Positions 1-6,138 of a stretch of 9,875 nt of DNA are shown in pieces. The stretch comes from Anaerotignum sp. GTDB taxonomy: Bacteria; Bacillota; Clostridia; Lachnospirales; Anaerotignaceae. A program made the translations under genes and the position numbers. Every line of letters begins with the position of its first letter. The stretch's first letter is position 1. The notes beneath the pieces were generated by a model. The model was not told where the DNA came from, did not search any database, and saw nothing but the letters and a program-made list of their open reading frames with translations. The stretch covers positions 1 to 9,875 of the forward strand of contig JAFRZQ010000087.1 in NCBI GenBank assembly GCA_017442465.1, written 5' to 3'.

Positions 1-72
1 AATCTGAGCCCAGGTGCTCTCAGGCTTGAGCAGGGTATGGTCACACTTGGATAAAATCTCTTTTACATCCAT
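1..72 (-). CDS. deoC: Deoxyribose-phosphate aldolase, N-terminal 24 codons only (cut by window edge)
   Basis: DeoC cleaves 2-deoxy-D-ribose 5-phosphate to glyceraldehyde 3-phosphate and acetaldehyde in the cytoplasm, which lets the cell use deoxynucleosides as carbon source. Only the first 24 residues are inside the window. They contain the stretch KCDHTLLKPEST, which matches the conserved start of the DeoC family, where the D-H-T-L-L-K-P segment forms the first strand of the aldolase barrel. The catalytic lysines lie outside the window. The ATG at 72 is preceded by GGAAAGGAAGG inside the end of the DUF362 gene, and only two bases separate that gene's stop from this start, so the two are translated from one transcript. 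The identification rests on a short segment that is highly characteristic. The family is known; its cotranscription with DUF362 is inferred. Confidence 0.82.
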   Translation of the reverse strand, partial: MDVKEILSKCDHTLLKPESTWAQI

Positions 73-74
73 CG

Positions 75-1226
75 TTATGCCTTCCTTTCCAGCGTTACAG
101 TGTGCAATTCATAATGTCTGCTGCCAATGCCGATTTTTTCTGCATGTTCCAGACAGCTCTTATATTCGGATTCGGGTGTTGTATTGATGAAATGATCGTG
201 GTGATCGTGGAAATCTTCTTTTTCCATGTTATCTGTCAGCACTGTATTCGGTCTAGGTTCCTGTTTCAGGCAGGCATCCACACAGGCCTGATCCAGTGCC
301 AGAGGGTCAAAGGAAGCAAACATACCCAGATCGGGCAGGATCGCTACGTCATTCCCTGCATGGCAGTCACAGTAAGGAGAAATATCCATAACCAGAGAGA
401 TATGGAAATGAGGTCTGCCGTCTACAACAGCCTTTGCATATTCTGCCATTCTGCAGTTCAGTTCTTTTACCGCTGCATCCTGTGCAAACTGAATAGCATC
501 GAAATTACAAGCACCGATACATCTGCCGCAGCCAACACATTTTTCTGCATCCAATTCCATTTTTCTTGTTTCTTCGTTGAAATGCAGGGCATCATTCGCA
601 CATTCTCTCAGGCACTGTTTGCAGCCTCTGCATTTTTTCTCCTTAATAATCGCTTTCCCGTTGCAGTGCTGTTCTTTCTTACCCGCTCTGGAGCCGCAGC
701 CCATGCCGATATTTTTGATAGCACCGCCGAAGCCGGCCTGCTCATGGCCTTTGAAATGAGACAGGGAAATGAAGATATCTGCATCCATCACCGCACGGCC
801 GATTTTTGCTTTTTCTACATATTCGCCGCCAACCACAGGTACTTCGATATCATCTGTACCCTTCAGGCCATCGCCGATCAGGATGGGACAGCCAACAGTC
901 ATGGGTGTGAAGCCATTTTCCCATGCACAGTACAGATGTTCCAGGGCATTTTTGCGGAAGCCGGGATACAGGGTGTTACAGTCTGTCAGGAAGGGTTTGC
1001 CGCCGCGGGCTGTTACGAAATCAACGACAGCCTTTGCGTAATTGGGACGCAGGAAACTCAGGTTTCCCAGTTCCCCAAAGTGCATTTTGATGGCAACAAA
1101 TTTGCCTTCAAAATCAATATTGCCCATACCGGCACCTTCCATCAGTCGATGCAGTTTCTGGATGCGGCTTTCAAAGGGGCCGCAGCGAAAATCTGTATAA
1201 TAAACAGAAGATGTTTTATTTTCCAT
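75..1226 (-). CDS. DUF362 domain protein with two 4Fe-4S clusters
   Basis: A 383-residue soluble protein of the DUF362 iron-sulfur family. Residues about 1-185 form the DUF362 domain, with the conserved segments FVAIKMHFGELGNLSF (43-58) and SHFKGHEQAGFGGAIKNIGMG (about 156-176). Two ferredoxin-type motifs follow: C199-x2-C202-x2-C205-x3-C209 and C230-x2-C233-x2-C236-x3-C240, each able to hold a 4Fe-4S cluster. The C-terminal part has a Cys/His-rich SPYCDCHAGND segment. The true reaction of this family is not established; an electron-transfer or redox role is inferred from the clusters. The start is taken at MENK because AGGAGG lies seven bases before it. A reading frame 14 codons longer exists but has no ribosome binding site. 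It is followed at two bases by deoC and preceded by a 69-base gap with its own likely promoter. Confidence 0.9.
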   Translation of the reverse strand: MENKTSSVYYTDFRCGPFESRIQKLHRLMEGAGMGNIDFEGKFVAIKMHFGELGNLSFLRPNYAKAVVDFVTARGGKPFLTDCNTLYPGFRKNALEHLYCAWENGFTPMTVGCPILIGDGLKGTDDIEVPVVGGEYVEKAKIGRAVMDADIFISLSHFKGHEQAGFGGAIKNIGMGCGSRAGKKEQHCNGKAIIKEKKCRGCKQCLRECANDALHFNEETRKMELDAEKCVGCGRCIGACNFDAIQFAQDAAVKELNCRMAEYAKAVVDGRPHFHISLVMDISPYCDCHAGNDVAILPDLGMFASFDPLALDQACVDACLKQEPRPNTVLTDNMEKEDFHDHHDHFINTTPESEYKSCLEHAEKIGIGSRHYELHTVTLERKA

Positions 1227-1279
1227 AGTATACTCCTCCTTAACTCTGAAAGGGTTCATTTGATACAATTTATTTTTTT

Positions 1280-1307
1280 ATCATACCACACTTTTTTAAT
1301 ATCGCAA
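1280..1307 (-). promoter_or_regulatory. Likely promoter for DUF362-deoC
   Basis: On the minus strand TTGCGA (1307-1302), 16 bases, then TATGAT (1285-1280). The -10 box is preceded by TGG, giving an extended -10 element. The -35 box lies in the last codons of the DUF2971 gene. The predicted start leaves a leader of about 45 bases before the DUF362 start codon. This would let DUF362-deoC be made separately from the proline operon, since no hairpin terminator is visible in the 69-base gap. It is a pattern match only. Confidence 0.5.
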
Positions 1308-2231
1308 AGGGATATCCGAAAGCAAAACAGGAATCTCCAGCCCCTGAGAGCTCAGGAAATATCTCATCCCGCGGACTGCGATATCACTGTTATTTTTCGC
1401 CCCTACCATCACACTTTCCAAAGGAACTTCTTTTTGCTCTCTATCAAATTCCACCATAATATAGGGCAGGAAAATCTGATCCAGCAGACGGAAATTAGGC
1501 TTGGCCGTCCCCAGTTCATTGATCAGAGGAGGGAAAATAAAGCGGTATTCCTCTTCTCCTTCAAAAAAGCTCTTCTTAAAAAACATGGCATACACAGAAA
1601 CAACTACCGCCATTTCTTTTGCCAGTTTTTCCAGAGACTCATCCAGAATCTCTGCTTCTTCTTCAAAAAATCCTGCCAAATCTGTCATGCCCTCATCCTG
1701 CAGATTCCGTATGCAGGAGAGAAAACTTTCCAGCATACCGCTCATCTGTTCTTCTTCGTCATAAATGACAGTCCCATGGAGGAATACACGATGCTGAAAG
1801 CCTTCCACCAGCTTCATATAATCAAACTCCAGACAATACCCCTTAAAATCGGTAAATTCCGCCCACAAAAGCGCATTGTTCTGCGATTTGGAAAAAGCCA
1901 CCACATAAAAACTAAGGTTGTTCCCCTGACACACATTTTCATCACAGCCAAGGTTTATGATCCCCAGTTCATGGATCTCTCTTTGCAGTCTGGAAAAAAA
2001 GTTTTCCCGCAGTGCTGCATTCACAATATATTTTTCTGTCAGCCGTTCCATAACTTCAATGGCATACTGAAATTCCAGTTTATCATTCAGAAAATCACTT
2101 TTTGTTGCCATAAACTCTCTGTTCTCTACAATACCGCGTACACCCTCCGCCGTGGTATAGTGGTACAGTTTTTCCCCTTTCCTGCAAAGGGGCACATGGA
2201 TCCAGTCATCCATATAACGGGTATCCTGCAT
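1296..2231 (-). CDS. DUF2971 family protein
   Basis: A 311-residue soluble protein with no signal peptide or membrane segment. It shows the DUF2971 pattern in order: LYHYTTAEG (22-30), TKSDFLND (43-50), a central SFYVVAFSKSQNNALLWAEF segment (107-126) leading into GYCLEFD (131-137), and near the C-terminus FFKKSFFEGEEEYRFIF (217-233). The biochemical role of DUF2971 is not established. Family members occur scattered among accessory genes in many bacteria. The start ATG has AGGAGG placed seven bases upstream, and that site overlaps the proA stop codon; the gap to proA is 12 bases. So the gene is embedded in the proline operon although no link with proline synthesis is apparent. Cotranscription is inferred from spacing. 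The family call is confident from motif order; any functional statement would be speculation. Confidence 0.85.
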   Translation of the reverse strand: MQDTRYMDDWIHVPLCRKGEKLYHYTTAEGVRGIVENREFMATKSDFLNDKLEFQYAIEVMERLTEKYIVNAALRENFFSRLQREIHELGIINLGCDENVCQGNNLSFYVVAFSKSQNNALLWAEFTDFKGYCLEFDYMKLVEGFQHRVFLHGTVIYDEEEQMSGMLESFLSCIRNLQDEGMTDLAGFFEEEAEILDESLEKLAKEMAVVVSVYAMFFKKSFFEGEEEYRFIFPPLINELGTAKPNFRLLDQIFLPYIMVEFDREQKEVPLESVMVGAKNNSDIAVRGMRYFLSSQGLEIPVLLSDIPLRY

Positions 2232-2243
2232 GAGGCTCCCTCC

Positions 2244-3491
2244 TTATTCTCTGATCTGCCCATCGCCATAGATGATATATTTTGTGGTCGTCAGTTCCTT
2301 CAGTCCCATGGGGCCACGGGCATGCAGTTTCTGGGTGCTGATACCGATCTCCGCACCAAAGCCAAACTGACCGCCGTCAGTAAATCTGGTAGAAGCATTC
2401 ACATAAACCGCCGCCGCATCCACTTCATTCAGGAAACGCTGGGCATTGGTATAATTTTCTGTCACAATGGCTTCGGAATGGCCTGTGGAATATTTTCTGA
2501 TATGTTCGATGGCCTCATCGATATCCTTCACCACTCTTGTGGACAGGATATAATCGGCATATTCTGTGCCCCAGTCTTCTTCTGTTGCAGGAACGGAGCC
2601 ATCCACCAGTTTCTGTGTCATTTCATCGCCGCGGATCTCTACCTTTCTGTCCTGCAGAGCTTTTCCAATCTCAGGCAAGAAGGCTTCCGCAATTTTTTCA
2701 TGGACCAGCAGGCTTTCGCAGGCATTGCATACACCGGGACGCTGGGTTTTGGCATTGATGACGATTTTTGCCGCCTTTTCAAAATCTGCACTTTCATCCA
2801 CATAGACATGACAATTGCCCACGCCTGTCTGGATCACAGGAACCGTGCTGTTCTGCACCACGCTGTTGATGAGACCTGCACCACCGCGGGGGATCAGCAC
2901 ATCCAGATATCCATTCAAACGCATCATTTCATTGGCAGTTTCTCTGGAAGTATCGGGCACCATCTGCACACAGTCCTCGGGCAGACCTTCTGCCGCCAAA
3001 GCAGAACGGATGGCATTGACCACCGCATGGTTTGTTTTGAAGGCTTCCTTACCGCCTCTTAAAATAACGGCACTGCCTGCTTTCAGACACAGACCGAAAG
3101 CATCAGCTGTCACATTGGGACGGGCCTCAAAAATGATACCAATGACACCCATAGGCACCCGTTTCTGCCCTACCACCAGACCATTATCCAGTTTTTTCAT
3201 GGAAAGGACCTCACCCACGGGGTCATCCAGTTTTGCCACCTGACGCAGACCATCAGCCATATCTGCCACACGGGCATCGGTCAGGGTCAGTCTGTCGATA
3301 AAAGCCCCCTTGATACCGTTTGCCAGAGCCGCATCCACATCCTCCTTATTTTTTGCAAGAATATCGTCTTTTGCCGCCATAATGGCATCGGCAGATGCCA
3401 GCAGAGCTTTATTCTTCACAGGCGTGGACAAGGTAGCCAGTGCCACTGCCGCTCCCTTCGCTTTTTTCCCCATTTCCACCAGATTGCTCAT
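2244..3491 (-). CDS. proA: Glutamate-5-semialdehyde dehydrogenase (gamma-glutamyl phosphate reductase)
   Basis: ProA reduces gamma-glutamyl phosphate with NADPH to glutamate 5-semialdehyde, the second step of proline synthesis, working directly on the product of ProB. The 415-residue length is usual for the family. Visible landmarks are the cofactor-region segment GVIGIIFEARPNVTADAF (115-132), the LRGGKEA loop (144-150), IPRGGAGLI (200-208), and the catalytic cysteine in QRPGVCNACES, which falls at residue 255, the same number as in the E. coli enzyme. Near the C-terminus is the ASTRFTDGGQFGFGAEIGIST block typical of ProA. The start is placed at MSNL because GGGAGG lies seven bases before it; an upstream ATG five codons earlier is itself part of that ribosome binding site. 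The cyclo-ligase gene stops two bases before this start, so the two are translationally coupled. Confidence 0.97.
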   Translation of the reverse strand: MSNLVEMGKKAKGAAVALATLSTPVKNKALLASADAIMAAKDDILAKNKEDVDAALANGIKGAFIDRLTLTDARVADMADGLRQVAKLDDPVGEVLSMKKLDNGLVVGQKRVPMGVIGIIFEARPNVTADAFGLCLKAGSAVILRGGKEAFKTNHAVVNAIRSALAAEGLPEDCVQMVPDTSRETANEMMRLNGYLDVLIPRGGAGLINSVVQNSTVPVIQTGVGNCHVYVDESADFEKAAKIVINAKTQRPGVCNACESLLVHEKIAEAFLPEIGKALQDRKVEIRGDEMTQKLVDGSVPATEEDWGTEYADYILSTRVVKDIDEAIEHIRKYSTGHSEAIVTENYTNAQRFLNEVDAAAVYVNASTRFTDGGQFGFGAEIGISTQKLHARGPMGLKELTTTKYIIYGDGQIRE

Positions 3492-3493
3492 CC

Positions 3494-4045
3494 TTATTCC
3501 TCCCATCCGTTTTCCGTTACGATATCATCCAAAGGGATATCATACACTTCCGTCGGTATGTCTGTTTCCGATATCTGTTCGGAAAAGGCAATGCCGATCT
3601 TGCGGTATCCCCTGTATTTTTCAAAATAAGTATCATAATAACCGCCGCCGTAACCGATGCGGTTTTTCTTTTTGTCAAACAATGCTCCCGGAACAAGGAA
3701 AAGATCTCCTTCTGCAGGGATGAATTCTTCTGCTGTTAACGGCTCCATCACGCCAAAGCGCCCCTCCTGAAGATCTGCAAAGGAATCTATTTTCAAAAAA
3801 ACCATATTCCTTCCCTTTTCCGTTTTAGGCACTGCAACGATTTTTCCATCCTGCCATGCCTGTTTCAAAATTTCTCCTGTTTCCACCTCTGAATCCATGC
3901 TGACAAAAGAAAATATGCGTTTCGCCTGTTGATAAGCATCGCTTTGCAGGATATGTCCTGCGATCTTTCTGCTTTTTTCTGCTCGTTCTTCCGCCGGAAT
4001 ATTATTTCTTTTCGCAAGGGCTTTTTCTCTTATTTTTTTCTTCAT
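3494..4045 (-). CDS. 5-formyltetrahydrofolate cyclo-ligase
   Basis: This cytoplasmic enzyme converts 5-formyltetrahydrofolate to 5,10-methenyltetrahydrofolate with ATP, returning a storage or inhibitory folate to the active pool. The 183-residue product has the family pattern: a basic N-terminal helix KKKIREKALAKRNNI, the segment IFSFVSMDSEVETGEIL (44-60), LVPGALFD (117-124) and the glycine-rich ATP/phosphate loop RIGYGGGYYD (129-138), ending with DIPLDDIVTE. The start ATG overlaps the stop of the DUF2085 gene in an ATGA arrangement, and GGAGG lies six bases upstream inside that gene, so a start further upstream is not needed. Members are often called YgfA, FAU or MTHFS. Its place between proB and proA suggests shared expression, not a shared pathway. 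Confidence 0.95.
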   Translation of the reverse strand: MKKKIREKALAKRNNIPAEERAEKSRKIAGHILQSDAYQQAKRIFSFVSMDSEVETGEILKQAWQDGKIVAVPKTEKGRNMVFLKIDSFADLQEGRFGVMEPLTAEEFIPAEGDLFLVPGALFDKKKNRIGYGGGYYDTYFEKYRGYRKIGIAFSEQISETDIPTEVYDIPLDDIVTENGWEE

Positions 4046-4662
4046 ACCGCCCCTCCGATCACAAACAGAACAACAAAGGAAATAGCTATCGAAACTTTCC
4101 AGTACGGAATATTCCTGTTTTTCAAGATATTTTTCAGGATCAGCCAGACGAAGCCTCCCCAAATCAAAACTTCCCCCAGCACAGATACCACAATTCCCGC
4201 CCCGCGAAAAAATTCCACCAACAGCAACAAAAATCCAAAGCAAACAGAAACCAGCATCAAAAGGATCAGTTCCCCTCCGCTTTCATAAATCGCCTCTTCT
4301 TTTTCCTGTTTCGGGTCATAATTCCCAGCCATCAGCAAGAACCCGGGCACAATACTCCCTGCCAGGCTGCCGGAGAGCATACGCATCAGCTGACTGCTTT
4401 CCCAGAAGCCCAGATAACTGCCCACGCCATCGATACCGACAGGCAGGATGGCAAGCCCTGTAAGAATCGCCTGCGGCAGAGAAAAGGATCGTCCTGCCCC
4501 CATCCGTTTTTTCAGAAAAAAGAAGCAAAACGCAAAAAATGCCCCTATATAGATACCCGTGCAGCGGGCACAAAGGGGCATCTGCATTCCGTCAAATAAT
4601 AAACTTCGCTCCGCCATCTGATGACAGACAGCGGAACCCATTCTCTGTAAAAATCCAGCCAT
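4042..4662 (-). CDS. DUF2085 family membrane protein
   Basis: A 206-residue integral membrane protein. The N-terminus carries the DUF2085 signature: CHQ at 13-15, RS at 19-20 and PLCARCTGIYIG at 29-40, with three cysteines (13, 31, 34) that could bind a metal. About six hydrophobic helices follow, roughly 37-50, 62-80, 96-113, 130-150, 157-176 and 190-206. The function of DUF2085 is unknown. There is no good ribosome binding site before the ATG. Instead the upstream zinc-ribbon gene stops one base before it (TGA-T-ATG), so translation probably depends on coupling or reinitiation. At its other end the TGA shares four bases with the start of the cyclo-ligase gene. An alternative start at MGSAVCHQ would lose only seven residues and has no better ribosome binding site. 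Confidence 0.87.
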   Translation of the reverse strand: MAGFLQRMGSAVCHQMAERSLLFDGMQMPLCARCTGIYIGAFFAFCFFFLKKRMGAGRSFSLPQAILTGLAILPVGIDGVGSYLGFWESSQLMRMLSGSLAGSIVPGFLLMAGNYDPKQEKEEAIYESGGELILLMLVSVCFGFLLLLVEFFRGAGIVVSVLGEVLIWGGFVWLILKNILKNRNIPYWKVSIAISFVVLFVIGGAV

Positions 4663-4663
4663 A

Positions 4664-5143
4664 TCAATAATACATCATGTTTGTAAACACACCCATGGTT
4701 GCACTCATGCCACAGCACAGGAAGGACAGCAGCAGCATAACAAGGCTGACAGTCACCATTGTTTTACCAAATCTGCGGTAATCCTCCGCAGGGCTCTTCA
4801 TCAGAACAACGCCTGCCACACAGCCGGCAATTGCACCGAAACCACCAACCATAACGATCAGCACGATCACCAATACTTTGAGCAGTGGATGGATCCTTGC
4901 ATCTTCCGCAATGGACTGTTTTTTCTTATATTCCGCTTCCCCTGTTTCTGTGCTGCTCTCAAAATGGTGGGTTTTGCCATCACTGTCTTCCACAGTAAAC
5001 GCATCCACTTTTTCTGCCTTTACTTCTTCTGCCTTTCCGTCAAAAGAAGTCCAGGAAGGATCCGTATTATTTTTTACATTACAGACAGGGCAACCCAGAC
5101 TTTCATCTAAAATCTGTCTGCCGCAGTTAGGACAATAACTCAT
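4664..5143 (-). CDS. Zinc-ribbon membrane protein of unknown function
   Basis: A 159-residue protein that starts with a zinc ribbon, C4-x2-C7 and C18-x2-C21, in the style YCPNCGRQ...GCPVC. A polar linker rich in Glu, Lys and Asp follows (about 25-85), then two hydrophobic helices at about 88-116 and 128-147. No signal peptide precedes the ribbon, so the ribbon is probably cytoplasmic, with both termini perhaps on that side. The design resembles small zinc-ribbon proteins with a DUF4190-like tail, but I do not recognise a named family. The start ATG has GGAGGT seven bases upstream. It follows proB by 19 bases and precedes the DUF2085 gene by one base. Its role in the operon is unknown. Confidence 0.82.
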   Translation of the reverse strand: MSYCPNCGRQILDESLGCPVCNVKNNTDPSWTSFDGKAEEVKAEKVDAFTVEDSDGKTHHFESSTETGEAEYKKKQSIAEDARIHPLLKVLVIVLIVMVGGFGAIAGCVAGVVLMKSPAEDYRRFGKTMVTVSLVMLLLSFLCCGMSATMGVFTNMMYY

Positions 5144-5162
5144 ATTTCATACCTCCAATATT

Positions 5163-5948
5163 TTAACCAAAAAGAGTACCTTCATCTTCTCCATCGATGA
5201 TACGATGGATCACTCTGGGATCTTCCCCCAAAGCAATGGCCATCTGCACACCTGCATTCAGGCAGATCTCTGCCGCCTGTAGTTTGGTTTTCATGCCGCC
5301 GACGCTGAATTCAGAACCTTTCTTTTCCCCAGCCATAGCCTTGACCTCATCGGTGATCGCTTCCACATAGGATACCCGCTTCGCATCTGCATTATGGCGG
5401 GGATCTTTATCATACAGTGCATCGATATCTGTCAGCAAGATCAAAAGATCCGCTTCCACGATCTCTGCTACCATAGCAGAAAGGCGGTCATTGTCGGAAA
5501 TTTCGATCTCATATGTAGAAATCGTATCGTTGGCATTGATGATGGGAACGATGCCCATTTCCAATAGTGTCATCAGCGTATTATGGGTATTCGCGTAACG
5601 TTCTTCACTGCTCAGTTCTTCCTTTGTCAGCAGGATCTGCGCTACAGTCTGGTTATACTGATTAAAGAAATTCTGATAGATCTGCATCAGCATAGCCTGT
5701 CCAACAGCTGCTGCCGCCTGTTTTTCCTTCACGATGGTAGGGCGTTCCTTCATATTCATACGCACTGCACCGACACCAATGGCCCCGCTGGTCACAAGGA
5801 TCACTTCCTTGCCGCGGTTTCTGAGGTCTGTCAGTACCCACGCCAGTTCTTCGATCCGTTTCAGGTTCAGTCTGCCGCCGGGGTATGTGATGGTCGAAGT
5901 ACCTACTTTTACAACGACGCGTTGACAATTTTTCAATGTATCTCTCAA
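5163..5948 (-). CDS. proB: Glutamate 5-kinase, short form without PUA domain
   Basis: ProB phosphorylates glutamate with ATP to gamma-glutamyl phosphate, the first and usually feedback-inhibited step of proline synthesis. The protein consists only of the amino-acid kinase domain, about 261 residues, against about 367 in E. coli, whose extra part is a PUA domain. Motifs (numbered from the TTG start): KVGTSTIT (14-21), VTSGAIGVG (52-60), INANDTIS (137-144), SDNDRLSA (151-158), LLTDIDALYDKDPR (171-184), FSVGGMKTKLQAA (214-226). Two motifs differ from the common form: INAND instead of INEND, and SVGG instead of GTGG. I place the start at TTG 5948 because GGAG lies eight bases before it and because the resulting MRDTLKNCQRVVVKVGTS fits the usual N-terminus. 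A GTG three codons upstream (5957) overlaps that same GGAG and has no binding site of its own. It is the first gene of the minus-strand operon. Confidence 0.95.
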   Translation of the reverse strand: MRDTLKNCQRVVVKVGTSTITYPGGRLNLKRIEELAWVLTDLRNRGKEVILVTSGAIGVGAVRMNMKERPTIVKEKQAAAAVGQAMLMQIYQNFFNQYNQTVAQILLTKEELSSEERYANTHNTLMTLLEMGIVPIINANDTISTYEIEISDNDRLSAMVAEIVEADLLILLTDIDALYDKDPRHNADAKRVSYVEAITDEVKAMAGEKKGSEFSVGGMKTKLQAAEICLNAGVQMAIALGEDPRVIHRIIDGEDEGTLFG

Positions 5949-5956
5949 AACGTTCA

Positions 5957-5961
5957 CTCCG
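5957..5961 (-). promoter_or_regulatory. proB ribosome binding site deciding a TTG start
   Basis: Minus strand CGGAG directly followed by TGAACGTT and TTG. The site sits eight bases before TTG (5948-5946), whereas the GTG at 5957-5955 begins with the last G of the site. This favours the TTG codon as the start. Confidence 0.5.
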
Positions 5962-5990
5962 TTTCTTTTGTAGATTTCTCCTCATATTAC

Positions 5991-5996
5991 AGTATA
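5991..5996 (-). promoter_or_regulatory. Likely -10 box of the proB operon promoter
   Basis: Minus strand TATACT (5 of 6 to TATAAT) about 43 bases before the TTG start. Only a T-rich, weak -35 region lies 16 to 17 bases further upstream, so the promoter may be weak or need an activator. The leader would be about 36 bases, too short for a T-box or riboswitch. Pattern match only. Confidence 0.4.
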
Positions 5997-6058
5997 CACC
6001 AAATTGCATTCATAAAAAAGGAAATTTCTATTAAGAACGAAAATCTTTCCACCTCCTA

Positions 6059-6087
6059 TTGAAACCTATAAAAAAATAAGATACACT
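6059..6087 (+). promoter_or_regulatory. Likely promoter of the EamA transporter gene
   Basis: TTGAAA (6059-6064), a 17-base spacer, then TACACT (6082-6087). The -35 matches 5 of 6 and the -10 matches 4 of 6 of the standard housekeeping consensus. The predicted start near 6094 lies at the left edge of the Fur-type operator, so a bound repressor would sit across the start site. The leader to the ATG at 6139 is about 45 bases. Confidence 0.55.
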
Positions 6088-6094
6088 TCATTTA

Positions 6095-6109
6095 TGATAA
6101 TAATTATCA
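6095..6109. promoter_or_regulatory. Perfect 7-1-7 Fur-type operator
   Basis: The bases read TGATAAT-A-ATTATCA, which equals the core Fur box of Bacillus subtilis (TGATAATNATTATCA) at all 14 arm positions; the dyad extends one pair further on each side (6094 and 6110). PerR and Zur boxes have the same 7-1-7 layout but different arm bases, so Fur is the best fit. It covers the predicted transcription start of the EamA gene, the classical position for repression when iron is plentiful. Binding itself is inferred. Confidence 0.7.
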
Positions 6110-6138
6110 TTTATAGAATGTCAAAGGGGGAGCTTACT

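Noticed and set aside
102..3062. A 986-codon open frame on the plus strand opposite DUF362, DUF2971 and proA
   Set aside because: Its codons lie exactly opposite the sense codons of three recognised genes, so it exists because TTA, CTA and TCA are avoided there. The product is rich in Cys, Phe and His without any family motif, and it has no ribosome binding site.
4046..4243. A 66-codon longer start for the cyclo-ligase
   Set aside because: The extension reads through the DUF2085 gene in another frame; the internal ATG has a good ribosome binding site and fits the family N-terminus.
6094..6138. A 15-codon longer start for the EamA transporter (MIIIIIYRMSKG)
   Set aside because: The extra codons come from the Fur-type dyad and leader, and there is no ribosome binding site before that ATG, while GGGGGAG precedes the ATG at 6139.
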